A stretch of DNA of 7,170 nt. Origin: an uncultured Collinsella sp. (GTDB lineage Bacteria; Actinomycetota; Coriobacteriia; Coriobacteriales; Coriobacteriaceae). The DNA lies in assembly GCA_937950415.1 (NCBI GenBank), contig CALFDL010000038.1, forward strand, positions 1 through 7,170, read 5' to 3'. Shown here piece by piece: positions 1-5,208 of this stretch. Numbering within the stretch: position 1 is the stretch's first letter; each line of letters begins with the position of its first letter. The translations under genes and the position numbers were made by a program. Below the pieces are notes generated by a model that was not told where the DNA came from, ran no database searches, and worked only from the letters and a program-made list of their open reading frames with translations.

Positions 1-47
1 AGTGCGTCGAGGGTTCCGGTAAGGTCGTGTACTCCGATGAGCGCTAA
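1..47 (+). CDS. purM: C-terminal end of probable PurM (partial)
   Basis: The reading frame beginning at base 3 is open from the window edge and ends at TAA 45-47, giving the tail CVEGSGKVVYSDER. PurM (phosphoribosylformylglycinamidine cyclo-ligase, the AIR synthetase of purine synthesis) commonly ends in an 'IG.V..G.G.V.Y'-like strand, and the next gene is purN, a very frequent partner. The frame overlaps the purN start by 11 nt, a typical sign of translational coupling. Only 14 codons are visible, so the identification depends mainly on context and a short motif; another gene in front of purN is possible. Confidence 0.5.
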   Translation, partial: CVEGSGKVVYSDER

Positions 48-735
48 CGAGCAGATGGCTGCCGCCGAGGGCCTGGGCTTTGTGCCCTACACCCGTCCGA
101 CCGGCACCGATACGGCCGAGCCGCTCAAGATCGGTGTGCTTATTAGCGGTTCGGGTACCAACCTGCAGGCGCTGATCGATCTGATCGCTGCCGGCAAGCT
201 CAACGCTTCGATTGAGCTTGTGGTGTCGAGCCGTCCTTCGGCTAAGGGTTTGCAGCGCGCTGAGCGCGCGGGCATCCAGACGCTCACGCTGTCCAAGGAC
301 GTCTATGCCGACCCCATCGCGGCCGACGAGATCATCGCGCATGAGCTGCTCGAGCGCGGCTGCGAGTACGTGGTGATGGCCGGTTACATGCGCATGGTGC
401 ACACGCCGCTGCTGGCGGCGTTCCCCAACCGCGTGGTCAACCTGCATCCGGCGCTGCTGCCGAGCTTTACCGGTGCCCATGCGATTGACGATGCGTTTGC
501 CCGCGGCGTCAAGGTGACCGGCGTGACCGTGCACTTTGCCAACGAGATCTATGACAACGGCCCCATCATCGCCCAGCGTGCGCTGGCTGTTGAGGAGGGC
601 TGGGGTGTCGATACGCTCGAGGAGCACATCCACGCGATTGAGCACGTGCTGTATCCCGAGGTCGTGCAAATGCTCGCCGACGGCCGCGTCCACGTGCTGG
701 AGAGCGGCAAGGTCGCCGTGGATCCTGTGAAATAA
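37..735 (+). CDS. purN: Phosphoribosylglycinamide formyltransferase PurN
   Basis: This cytoplasmic enzyme transfers the formyl group of 10-formyltetrahydrofolate to glycinamide ribonucleotide (GAR), the third step of de novo IMP synthesis. The 232-residue product shows the family landmarks: the phosphate-binding loop SGSGTN at 37-42, the core NLHPALLP with the catalytic Asn135 and His137, VTGVTVHF at 160-167, and YDNGPII with the catalytic Asp173. The family core usually begins almost at the N-terminus, but here it starts near residue 30 (LKIGVLISGSG). The first ~29 residues are therefore an extension, or the true start is a later codon such as ATG 55. ATG 37 is favoured because it overlaps the upstream gene's stop, although no strong ribosome site is visible (AAGG at 21-24 is about 12 nt away). 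An intrinsic terminator follows 12 nt after the stop. The function is secure; the start is not. Confidence 0.95.
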   Translation: MSANEQMAAAEGLGFVPYTRPTGTDTAEPLKIGVLISGSGTNLQALIDLIAAGKLNASIELVVSSRPSAKGLQRAERAGIQTLTLSKDVYADPIAADEIIAHELLERGCEYVVMAGYMRMVHTPLLAAFPNRVVNLHPALLPSFTGAHAIDDAFARGVKVTGVTVHFANEIYDNGPIIAQRALAVEEGWGVDTLEEHIHAIEHVLYPEVVQMLADGRVHVLESGKVAVDPVK

Positions 736-747
736 TTACCCGCTTGT

Positions 748-789
748 AAAGGCGGTTAGGCATATCGAAGACGCCTAACCGCCTTTTTT
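748..789 (+). terminator. Intrinsic terminator of purN operon
   Basis: A perfect 14-bp inverted repeat has arms at 748-761 (AAAGGCGGTTAGGC) and 773-786, separated by an 11-nt loop. The right arm runs into a run of six T (784-789). It begins 12 nt after the purN stop. This is the classic form of a Rho-independent terminator and separates the purine genes from the next gene. Confidence 0.92.
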
Positions 790-865
790 ATTGCGCTTTA
801 TGCTGCTTGATTTAGCTGGAATTGAATAGGCTGCTCTTCTTGCCTGTCAATTACAGTAGTCGACT

Positions 866-931
866 CTCATGTGGAATGCCGAGCTTCCGGCATGAGATTA
901 TCTGGGAAAACGACCAGAAAACTTGGCATTC
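866..931. promoter_or_regulatory. Inverted repeats upstream of AlbA_2 gene
   Basis: Several dyad symmetries crowd in front of and into the promoter. ATGCCG (876-881) mirrors CGGCAT (888-893) around a 6-nt loop, and CTCATG (866-871) mirrors CATGAG (891-896). TCTGG-N8-CCAGA occupies 901-918 and ends 4 nt before the -35 box. GAATGCCGAG (874-883) is matched in inverted orientation by CTTGGCATTC (922-931), 9 of 10 positions, and this second arm covers the -35 box. These could be operator sites for a repressor, perhaps the winged-helix protein encoded downstream. Function is inferred only from position and symmetry. Confidence 0.35.
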
Positions 932-951
932 GGCTTCAAATTGCGCATAAT
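923..951 (+). promoter_or_regulatory. Sigma70-type promoter for AlbA_2 gene
   Basis: TTGGCA (923-928) and CATAAT (946-951) are separated by exactly 17 nt, each one mismatch from the housekeeping consensus. Transcription would start near 958, leaving a leader of about 50 nt before the ATG at 1010. The upstream terminator at 748-789 makes an independent promoter necessary here. The TTG at 923 could be mistaken for a start codon, but it fits better as the -35 box. Confidence 0.7.
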
Positions 952-994
952 TCTATTTATCATCTATTTAACATTTTGTTATCAAAATGAGCGC

Positions 995-1001
995 AAGGAG
1001 G
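995..1001 (+). promoter_or_regulatory. Ribosome binding site, AlbA_2 gene
   Basis: AAGGAGG lies 8 nt before ATG 1010. This strong site decides the start of the AlbA_2/ATPase gene and argues against any in-frame start further upstream. Confidence 0.88.
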
Positions 1002-1009
1002 CTGGCTCA

Positions 1010-2476
1010 ATGGGTGAAGCAGATGGCATGGAGCTGATTTATTCACTCGTCGGTTATCCTGATGAAACCGAGTGGCTTGAATTTAAAGAAGGCAATAGCG
1101 ATCCCGTTAGAACGGGGCGTGACATCTCGGCGCTTGCCAATGCTGCCGCTTACTGCGGCCGCGCATATGCCTATAAGATCTGGGGCGTGAGCGACGGTAC
1201 GCATGAGCTTGTGGGCACCCAGTTCAACCCATATCACGCAAAGGGTAAGGGAAACCAAGAGCTTTTGATGTGGCTCAAGCTTGCGCTCTCAAACAATGCG
1301 AATTACGAGTTTGCGGTTATTGATCATGAGACAAAGCACTTTGTGGTGTTGAAAGTGCACGCCGCGAGCGCTCAGCCGGTCTATTTTGATAAGACAGCCT
1401 ACATTCGAGAGGGCTCTTCGACGGCAGAACTGGTTCCCGGTAGTGCACGAGAGGCGGAGCTGTGGCGTCGCTTACAGTCAGGGAACGCGGAGCTCGCTGT
1501 AGTTGAGAGAGATCTGACATCTCGAGAGGTCGCCGAAATACTAGATGTTGATGCGTATTTTGAGTTGTGCAGATTGAGAAGACCTGTCGATTTGGACGGA
1601 GTGATGCTTGCTCTTAGTGAACAAGAGCTGATTCGTCGTCAAGATAACGGCCGATATAGTGTGACGCGCTTGGGAATGCTTCTGGTGGGAAAAAAGCTCT
1701 CTCGCTACCCGGAGCTCAGGAAACGCATGCTGCGAATCGTGCGATATGCGGGAAAAGGCAGTTTTGACATTGTCGGGGATACTGAAATCGACAAGGGCTA
1801 CGCTTTGGCGCTTCCACAGGCTGAACAGCTGGTCATGTCGATGATTCCGGCTGTTGAGGCACTGGATGGCGCATTTCGACGTATTCAGACGGCTTATCCT
1901 CAAAGGGCGATTCGCGAGTTACTATCAAACGCCGTGATTCATCAAGACATTGCTGACAATACGGCGGGGCCTCTTGTTGCGATTTACGACAATCGCATTG
2001 AGTTCTCTAATCCCGGGACAACGCTTATTCCGGCAGAACGAGTGCTCAACGCCCAGCCGAAAACGCGAAATTCGATGATAGCGTCCCTCATGCGCCAAAT
2101 GGATCTTTGCGAAGAAGGCGGTACAGGCTGGGATTTAATCGTAGATTCGCTCGAAAAAGCCGGCATGCCTTCACCGGTTATCAAGAGTGAGGGCGGGCTG
2201 GGAACGCTCGTGACGCTCTATTGCGACTGTCCGTATACTCGAATGAAAAAAAGTGAGCGAAAAAACGCCGTGTACTGGCATGCCTGTCTTTTGTATGCCC
2301 AAGGTGAGTCGATGAGCAATCAGTCGCTGCGAGAGCGTTTTGGACTTTCCGATGAAAAGAAAAACACGGTGGCGATGTCTCGTCTAATCAAAGAGTGCCT
2401 GGAAGAGGCATTGATAAAGGAAGAGGACGAGGACGCGGGTTCCAAATACAAAAGGTATATTCCGTATTGGGCCTAA
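1010..2476 (+). CDS. AlbA_2 (Schlafen-like)/GHKL ATPase, winged-helix tail
   Basis: The 488-residue product has the layout of the COG2865-type 'ATP-binding proteins', often annotated as putative transcriptional regulators. Residues about 15-145 form an AlbA_2 domain, seen in ETEWLEFK (19-26) and ISALANAA. Residues about 290-405 resemble a GHKL-type ATPase: RELLSNAVIHQD (302-313, the N-box that would hold Mg-ATP), a conserved NPG (334-336) and EEGGTGWDLI (368-377, glycine-rich). Residues about 421-483 look like a winged helix (SNQSLRERFGLSDEKK, then a basic end), suggesting nucleic-acid binding. The start at ATG 1010 is set by AAGGAGG 8 nt before it; an in-frame TTG at 923 would place a hydrophobic leader over the promoter and is unlikely. 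GC content is visibly lower than in both neighbours, and AGA and ATA codons appear that they avoid, consistent with acquisition. Members of this family have been described both as regulators and near defence loci; the actual role here is unknown. Confidence 0.85.
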   Translation: MGEADGMELIYSLVGYPDETEWLEFKEGNSDPVRTGRDISALANAAAYCGRAYAYKIWGVSDGTHELVGTQFNPYHAKGKGNQELLMWLKLALSNNANYEFAVIDHETKHFVVLKVHAASAQPVYFDKTAYIREGSSTAELVPGSAREAELWRRLQSGNAELAVVERDLTSREVAEILDVDAYFELCRLRRPVDLDGVMLALSEQELIRRQDNGRYSVTRLGMLLVGKKLSRYPELRKRMLRIVRYAGKGSFDIVGDTEIDKGYALALPQAEQLVMSMIPAVEALDGAFRRIQTAYPQRAIRELLSNAVIHQDIADNTAGPLVAIYDNRIEFSNPGTTLIPAERVLNAQPKTRNSMIASLMRQMDLCEEGGTGWDLIVDSLEKAGMPSPVIKSEGGLGTLVTLYCDCPYTRMKKSERKNAVYWHACLLYAQGESMSNQSLRERFGLSDEKKNTVAMSRLIKECLEEALIKEEDEDAGSKYKRYIPYWA

Positions 2477-2493
2477 AGACAGGGAATGAAAAG

Positions 2494-2500
2494 AAGGAGG
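2494..2500 (+). promoter_or_regulatory. Ribosome binding site, EIIA gene
   Basis: AAGGAGG ends 6 nt before ATG 2507. It shows that translation starts at 2507, not at the in-frame ATG 2486, which lies upstream of this site. Confidence 0.85.
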
Positions 2501-2506
2501 CGGCTT

Positions 2507-2974
2507 ATGTCTGGTAATAACGAAGCGCTGTTTACGCCTGAGTTGGTGTTTTTTGATTGGGAGTGTGCGACGCCGGATGAGGTGTTTGCGCGGCTCGAGG
2601 GCGAGCTTGCACCACGTGGCTACATTGCCGACGGTTGGCTCGACGCCGTTCTCGCGCGCGAGGATGCCTATCCCACGGGCCTTGCCATGCCGGCGGCAAA
2701 CATTGCCATTCCGCATACCGATCCGGGGTTTGTGACCAAGCCCTATATCGCGGTGGTGAAGCCCACAGCGCCCGTGACATTTAACGCTATGGCTGGCATG
2801 GGCGCTCCGGTGCCGGCGCAGATTGTCATTAATCTGGGCATCGCCGAGCCGGGCGGCCAGGTCGAGGCCCTGCAATCGCTTATGAATATCTTTATGGATG
2901 CCGACGCCGCAGCCGATGTGCTCGGCCAGACCACATGCCAGGGCATGGTCGACGCCATCCGTCGCCACTTTTAG
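2507..2974 (+). CDS. Stand-alone PTS EIIA domain protein
   Basis: The 155-residue protein matches a PTS EIIA type-2 domain (mannitol/fructose/galactitol superfamily, PF00359-like). In such proteins a histidine receives phosphate from HPr and passes it to an EIIB partner. The signature is AANIAIPHTDP around the probable phosphohistidine His70, preceded by YPTGLAMP and followed by a conserved-looking strand/helix pattern ending in MVDAIRRHF. The length is normal for a free EIIA of the GatA type. No EIIB or EIIC gene is in the window, so its sugar, or whether it is a regulatory (PtsN-like) form, cannot be read. It starts 30 nt after the AlbA_2 gene with no room for a terminator, so read-through is likely unless a promoter lies inside that gene. 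Unlike that gene, its base composition matches the rest of the window. Confidence 0.85.
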   Translation: MSGNNEALFTPELVFFDWECATPDEVFARLEGELAPRGYIADGWLDAVLAREDAYPTGLAMPAANIAIPHTDPGFVTKPYIAVVKPTAPVTFNAMAGMGAPVPAQIVINLGIAEPGGQVEALQSLMNIFMDADAAADVLGQTTCQGMVDAIRRHF

Positions 2975-2980
2975 GGCTGG

Positions 2981-3096
2981 CACTTGGGGACTGTTCCTAA
3001 CTGCCGGCAGAAAAGGAATGTCCCTAACTGCCGACAGCCAGAACAGCCCCCTTTGCACCAAAATGGTGCAGATTAACCTGTCCCCCATGCACCAGG
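2981..3096. repeat. Cluster of REP-like GGGGAC/GTCCCC repeats and hairpins
   Basis: This gene-free stretch is built from short repeats. CCTAACTGCCG[G/A]CAG occurs twice (2996-3010 and 3023-3037, 14 of 15 identical). The first copy contains the palindrome CTGCCGGCAG (3001-3010), framed by GGGAC...TTCC and GGAA.GTCCC. GGGGACTGTTC (2986-2996) is mirrored by GAACAGCCCCC (3041-3051) with one mismatch. TGCACCA-AAA-TGGTGCA (3054-3070) is a perfect 7-bp hairpin, and TGCACCA recurs at 3088-3094 after CTGTCCCCC (3078-3086). This resembles the REP elements mobilised by RAYT (REP-associated tyrosine) transposases, though no transposase gene is in the window. Confidence 0.6.
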
Positions 3097-3126
3097 TGTG
3101 TCGCGGGGTCCGCGTTGTGACACAAT
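3097..3126 (+). promoter_or_regulatory. Possible promoter/operator of prsA-like gene
   Basis: TGTGTC (3097-3102) is mirrored by GACACA (3119-3124), with GCGG/CCGC nested inside. TTGTGACACAA (3115-3125) is an 11-bp palindrome. CACAAT (3121-3126) resembles a -10 box but no convincing -35 is seen 17 nt upstream. A promoter is expected about here because repeats separate the gene from the EIIA gene; the exact boxes are guesses. Confidence 0.3.
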
Positions 3127-3161
3127 GGCGTTTGTTCGATTCGTGATGCGAAAGGCCAACT

Positions 3162-4385
3162 ATGGCAAACAAGAAAAAGAACTCCGAGGCCGTGCCGACG
3201 CCCGAGCAGCAGGCTCGCACTGCCTCCAGTTCTCGTAAGAAGCAGCGCAAGACCTACGTTTCCAAGACCGTCAAGATCGTCCTGGTGGTCATCGGCGTGC
3301 TGGCGATGCTGCTTTCCGTCTCGGCCATGGCGTGCTCCGGCCTGATGTCGCAAGCCGAGGACACCAGCACGGGCTACAAGCTCACCGGCGGTGTGGCTGC
3401 GACCATCAACGGCACCAACCTCACTGAGGACACCGTGACCAAGCAGATCATGAGCATGCGCACGTCCTACGGCTACACCAAGGACGAGGACTGGGCACAG
3501 TACCTGGTCGACAACGACCTGACGCCCAAGAAGTACCGCAAGCAGCTCATCGATTCCTACACGCAGCAGATCCTGCTTCAGCAGGCGCAGAAGGAGAACG
3601 GCGTGACCGTCTCGGACGAGGAAGTCGAGAAGGCTTGGAAGGACGCATGCAAGAGCGCGGGCGGTGCCAAGACCTTTAAGGAGACCCTCAAGACCTACGG
3701 CTACACCGAGGACACCTACAAGGATTCGCTCAAGGAGAGTCTGGCGCAGCAAAAGCTCAAGGATGCCGTGGCGCCCACGAGCAAGCCCAAGGACAGCGAG
3801 ATCGTCGATTACATCAACGAGAACCTGTCTAACTACAACGATGCCCGCCGCTCGTCGAATATCCTGATCAAGGTTGATTCCGACGCATCCGACGAGGACA
3901 AGGCTGCCGCCAAGGCCAAGGCGCAGGAGTGCCTGGACAAGATCAACTCCGGCGAGCTGAGCTTTGAGGACGCCGTGGAGCAGTACTCCGAGGACACCGG
4001 CTCCAAGGAGAAGAAGGGTGACGTGGGCTGGGACAAGCTCACCACCTTTGTCGACAGCTACCAGACGGCGCTCGAGGGTCTTAACAAGGGCGATGTGAGT
4101 GACGTCGTCGAGTCGACCTACGGCTATCACATCATCAAGTGCACCGACTACTTCCACGTCGATGACCAGGTCGATGACATCAATCAGGTGCCCAAGGCCA
4201 TCAAGAAGTATGTCTCCAACGTGGTGAAGACGCAGGCGGCCAGCACCGCGTACAGCGAGTGGCTGGAGCAGTACAAGAAGGACGCCGACATCACCGTTAA
4301 CCCCATGCCCAAGGATGTGCCGTACAACGTCAGTCTGAAGGGCGTCACCAAGAGTTCGACCGACGATTCGTCGACGACTGAGTAA
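3162..4385 (+). CDS. prsA: PrsA/SurA-type parvulin foldase, membrane-anchored
   Basis: The 407-residue protein is an extracytoplasmic peptidyl-prolyl isomerase/chaperone of the PrsA/SurA type, which helps exported proteins fold. Residues 1-35 are basic and cytoplasmic, and 36-58 form one hydrophobic segment ending in SVSAMACSG. The cysteine at 58 lacks a canonical lipobox (Leu expected at -3; here Ala), so it may be an uncleaved anchor, a type I signal (AMA site) or an atypical lipoprotein. Residues about 75-215 resemble the SurA N-terminal chaperone region, rich in helices, Lys and Glu. Residues about 229-328 form the parvulin domain (FEDAVEQYS, GDVGW, GYHIIK). The usual first active-site His of the ASHILV motif is Asn233 (SSNILI), while the second, in GYHII, remains (His323). 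The ATG at 3162 follows AAAGG (3151-3155). A Ser/Thr/Asp-rich tail ends the protein. yqeY follows 54 nt after the stop. Family is clear; isomerase activity is doubtful. Confidence 0.88.
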   Translation: MANKKKNSEAVPTPEQQARTASSSRKKQRKTYVSKTVKIVLVVIGVLAMLLSVSAMACSGLMSQAEDTSTGYKLTGGVAATINGTNLTEDTVTKQIMSMRTSYGYTKDEDWAQYLVDNDLTPKKYRKQLIDSYTQQILLQQAQKENGVTVSDEEVEKAWKDACKSAGGAKTFKETLKTYGYTEDTYKDSLKESLAQQKLKDAVAPTSKPKDSEIVDYINENLSNYNDARRSSNILIKVDSDASDEDKAAAKAKAQECLDKINSGELSFEDAVEQYSEDTGSKEKKGDVGWDKLTTFVDSYQTALEGLNKGDVSDVVESTYGYHIIKCTDYFHVDDQVDDINQVPKAIKKYVSNVVKTQAASTAYSEWLEQYKKDADITVNPMPKDVPYNVSLKGVTKSSTDDSSTTE

Positions 4386-4390
4386 TCATG

Positions 4391-4416
4391 GGGCGGTGCT
4401 CGCGCGAGTGCCGCCC
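4391..4416 (+). repeat. Hairpin between prsA-like gene and yqeY
   Basis: GGGCGG (4391-4396) pairs with CCGCCC (4411-4416), and the inner CTCGCGCGAG is self-complementary. The two positions between form G-T/T-G wobbles, so the RNA would give one nearly continuous stem. No T-run follows, so it is not a standard terminator. It could attenuate read-through or protect or process the mRNA. Confidence 0.55.
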
Positions 4417-4424
4417 ACGCTATT

Positions 4425-4431
4425 GAGGAGG
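4425..4431 (+). promoter_or_regulatory. Ribosome binding site, yqeY
   Basis: GAGGAGG ends 8 nt before ATG 4440. An in-frame TTG at 4434 is only 2 nt from this site, so ATG 4440 is the start. Confidence 0.85.
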
Positions 4432-4439
4432 ATTTGCAG

Positions 4440-4883
4440 ATGACCAACGAAGAGCTGCAGAAGGAAATGATCGCGGCCATGAAGGCCAAGGACAAGGTTC
4501 GCCTGTCCATCATTCGCCAGGTCAAGGCCGAGGTGAAGAATATCGAGGTCAACGAGCGCCGCGATGTGACCGAGGAAGACGTCAACAGCATGATCAAGCG
4601 TCTGATTAAGCAGACGAGCGAGACGCTGGAGATGTCCATTAAGGCCGGTACCGACCAGGAGCGTACCGACAACCTGACCGAGCAGGTCAAGATTCTGGAG
4701 AGCCTGCTGCCCGCGCAGGTTTCGGGCGAGGAGCTCGAGGCCCTGATCGAGCAGGTTATCGCCAAGCTGGGTGCCACGTCCAAGAAGCAGATGGGCCAGG
4801 TTATGGGTGCCCTGGGCAAGGCCACCGGCGGCAACTTCGACAAGCCGGCAGCGGCAAAGATCGTCGGAGCAAAGCTTGCGTAA
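4440..4883 (+). CDS. yqeY: YqeY/GatB-like domain protein
   Basis: The 147-residue product is a full-length YqeY family protein (PF09424), related to the tail domain of the GatB subunit of tRNA amidotransferase, which contacts tRNA. Landmarks are AMKAKDKVRLSIIRQVKAEVKN near the N-terminus, an Arg/Glu-rich middle with DNLTEQVKILESLLPAQ (family: E..IL..YLP.Q), and KKQMGQVMGALGKATGGNFDK near the C-terminus (family: DMGKVMG.L..K..G..D). A free YqeY of this size is widespread in bacteria, and its precise task is not settled; a tRNA-related role is inferred from GatB. No membrane or signal sequence is seen. It may be co-transcribed with the prsA-like gene across a 54-nt gap holding a hairpin. A probable terminator lies downstream. 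Confidence 0.92.
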   Translation: MTNEELQKEMIAAMKAKDKVRLSIIRQVKAEVKNIEVNERRDVTEEDVNSMIKRLIKQTSETLEMSIKAGTDQERTDNLTEQVKILESLLPAQVSGEELEALIEQVIAKLGATSKKQMGQVMGALGKATGGNFDKPAAAKIVGAKLA

Positions 4884-4886
4884 TTT

Positions 4887-4914
4887 GTTACGCGGTTTTA
4901 CCAAACCGCGTAAC
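4887..4914 (+). repeat. 12-bp perfect hairpin after yqeY
   Basis: GTTACGCGGTTT (4887-4898) pairs perfectly with AAACCGCGTAAC (4903-4914) around a 4-nt loop. It starts 3 nt after the yqeY stop. No T-run follows, so it is not a canonical intrinsic terminator; it may stabilise the 3' end of the mRNA or be the first part of a two-step terminator. Confidence 0.75.
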
Positions 4915-4927
4915 GGCTCGACGCTGC

Positions 4928-5026
4928 AAACCCGTACACACGGCAATCTGACGTTCAATTTCAAGGGCGCGACCAGAAGGTCTGCGCCCTTTCATTTCAC
5001 GTCACCTTGCTCGCGTGTACGGGTTT
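4928..5026. repeat. ~100-nt imperfect palindrome
   Basis: The outer arms AAACCCGTACAC (4928-4939) and GTGTACGGGTTT (5015-5026) are perfectly inverted. Towards the centre the symmetry continues with gaps: TGACG/CGTCA, GCAA/TTGC and AAGGGCGC/GCGCCCTT. The whole block therefore folds into one long imperfect hairpin of arms about 43 nt. It could be a miniature repeat element, a long terminator structure or a structured RNA. Copies elsewhere in the genome would decide. Confidence 0.6.
4963..4999 (+). terminator. Probable terminator of yqeY
   Basis: AAGGGCGC-GACC (4963-4974), loop AGAA, then GGTC, one bulged T and GCGCCCTT (4984-4991) make a 12-bp stem, followed by the moderately T-rich TTTCATTT. 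It forms the tip of the longer palindrome 4928-5026. The T-tract is interrupted, so efficiency is uncertain. Confidence 0.6.
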
Positions 5027-5070
5027 TCGCTGGCTTATGCTCAACAAGGACGGTTGTATTTTTTTCGGTG

Positions 5071-5137
5071 CTCATTGGGGACAGACTTAAATGAGTACCC
5101 AATGAGCGGGCACTCATTTAAGTCTGTCCCCAATGAG
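5071..5137. repeat. 26-bp perfect inverted repeat (REP/MITE-like)
   Basis: The arms 5071-5096 and 5112-5137 are exact reverse complements over 26 bp, with a 15-nt loop (5097-5111) holding a further 3-bp pairing. Each arm contains GGGGACAGACTTAAATGAGT or its complement. CCCAATGAG[C/T]GGG appears twice, in the loop (5098-5110) and across the right end (5129-5141). It is preceded by a run of seven T (5059-5065). No open frame of note is inside. The form and the GGGGACAG core suggest a non-autonomous mobile repeat. Confidence 0.85.
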
Positions 5138-5182
5138 TGGGTGAAAGGTTGCGGGTTCTTTACGGTGATGCAGTGTGGGCTG

Positions 5183-5208
5183 CGGAAACGTGGTTCTTTC
5201 CGTACAAT
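5183..5208 (+). promoter_or_regulatory. Promoter and operator-like site of ABC importer operon
   Basis: TACAAT (5203-5208) is a good -10 box about 35 nt before the first gene; no clear -35 is visible at 17-nt spacing (5180-5185 is CTGCGG). Directly against it lies CGGAAA-N8-TTTCCG (5183-5202), a perfect 6-bp inverted repeat in the -10/-35 spacer. This is where a regulator, for instance one responding to nitrogen or amino acids, could act. The promoter assignment is by position only. Confidence 0.45.

Noticed and set aside
923..1009. TTG start adding 29 residues with a hydrophobic stretch to the AlbA_2 protein
   Set aside because: TTG 923 coincides with the -35 box, lacks a ribosome site, and ATG 1010 has AAGGAGG at ideal spacing.
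2981..3096. CRISPR array
   Set aside because: Only two copies of a 15-mer with a 12-nt gap, no regular spacers and no cas genes.
2384..4157. Long minus-strand open frames opposite the EIIA and prsA-like genes
   Set aside because: They are mirror frames of GC-rich codons in well-supported + strand genes, with no recognisable motif; the 3024-4157 frame is Leu/Val/Gly-rich in the way typical of antisense shadows.
4434..4439. TTG start for yqeY
   Set aside because: It lies only 2 nt from the ribosome site; ATG 4440 has the proper spacing.
5042..5065. Intrinsic terminator ending in the seven-T run
   Set aside because: The only stem before the T-run is 4 bp (CAAC/GTTG), too weak to call.
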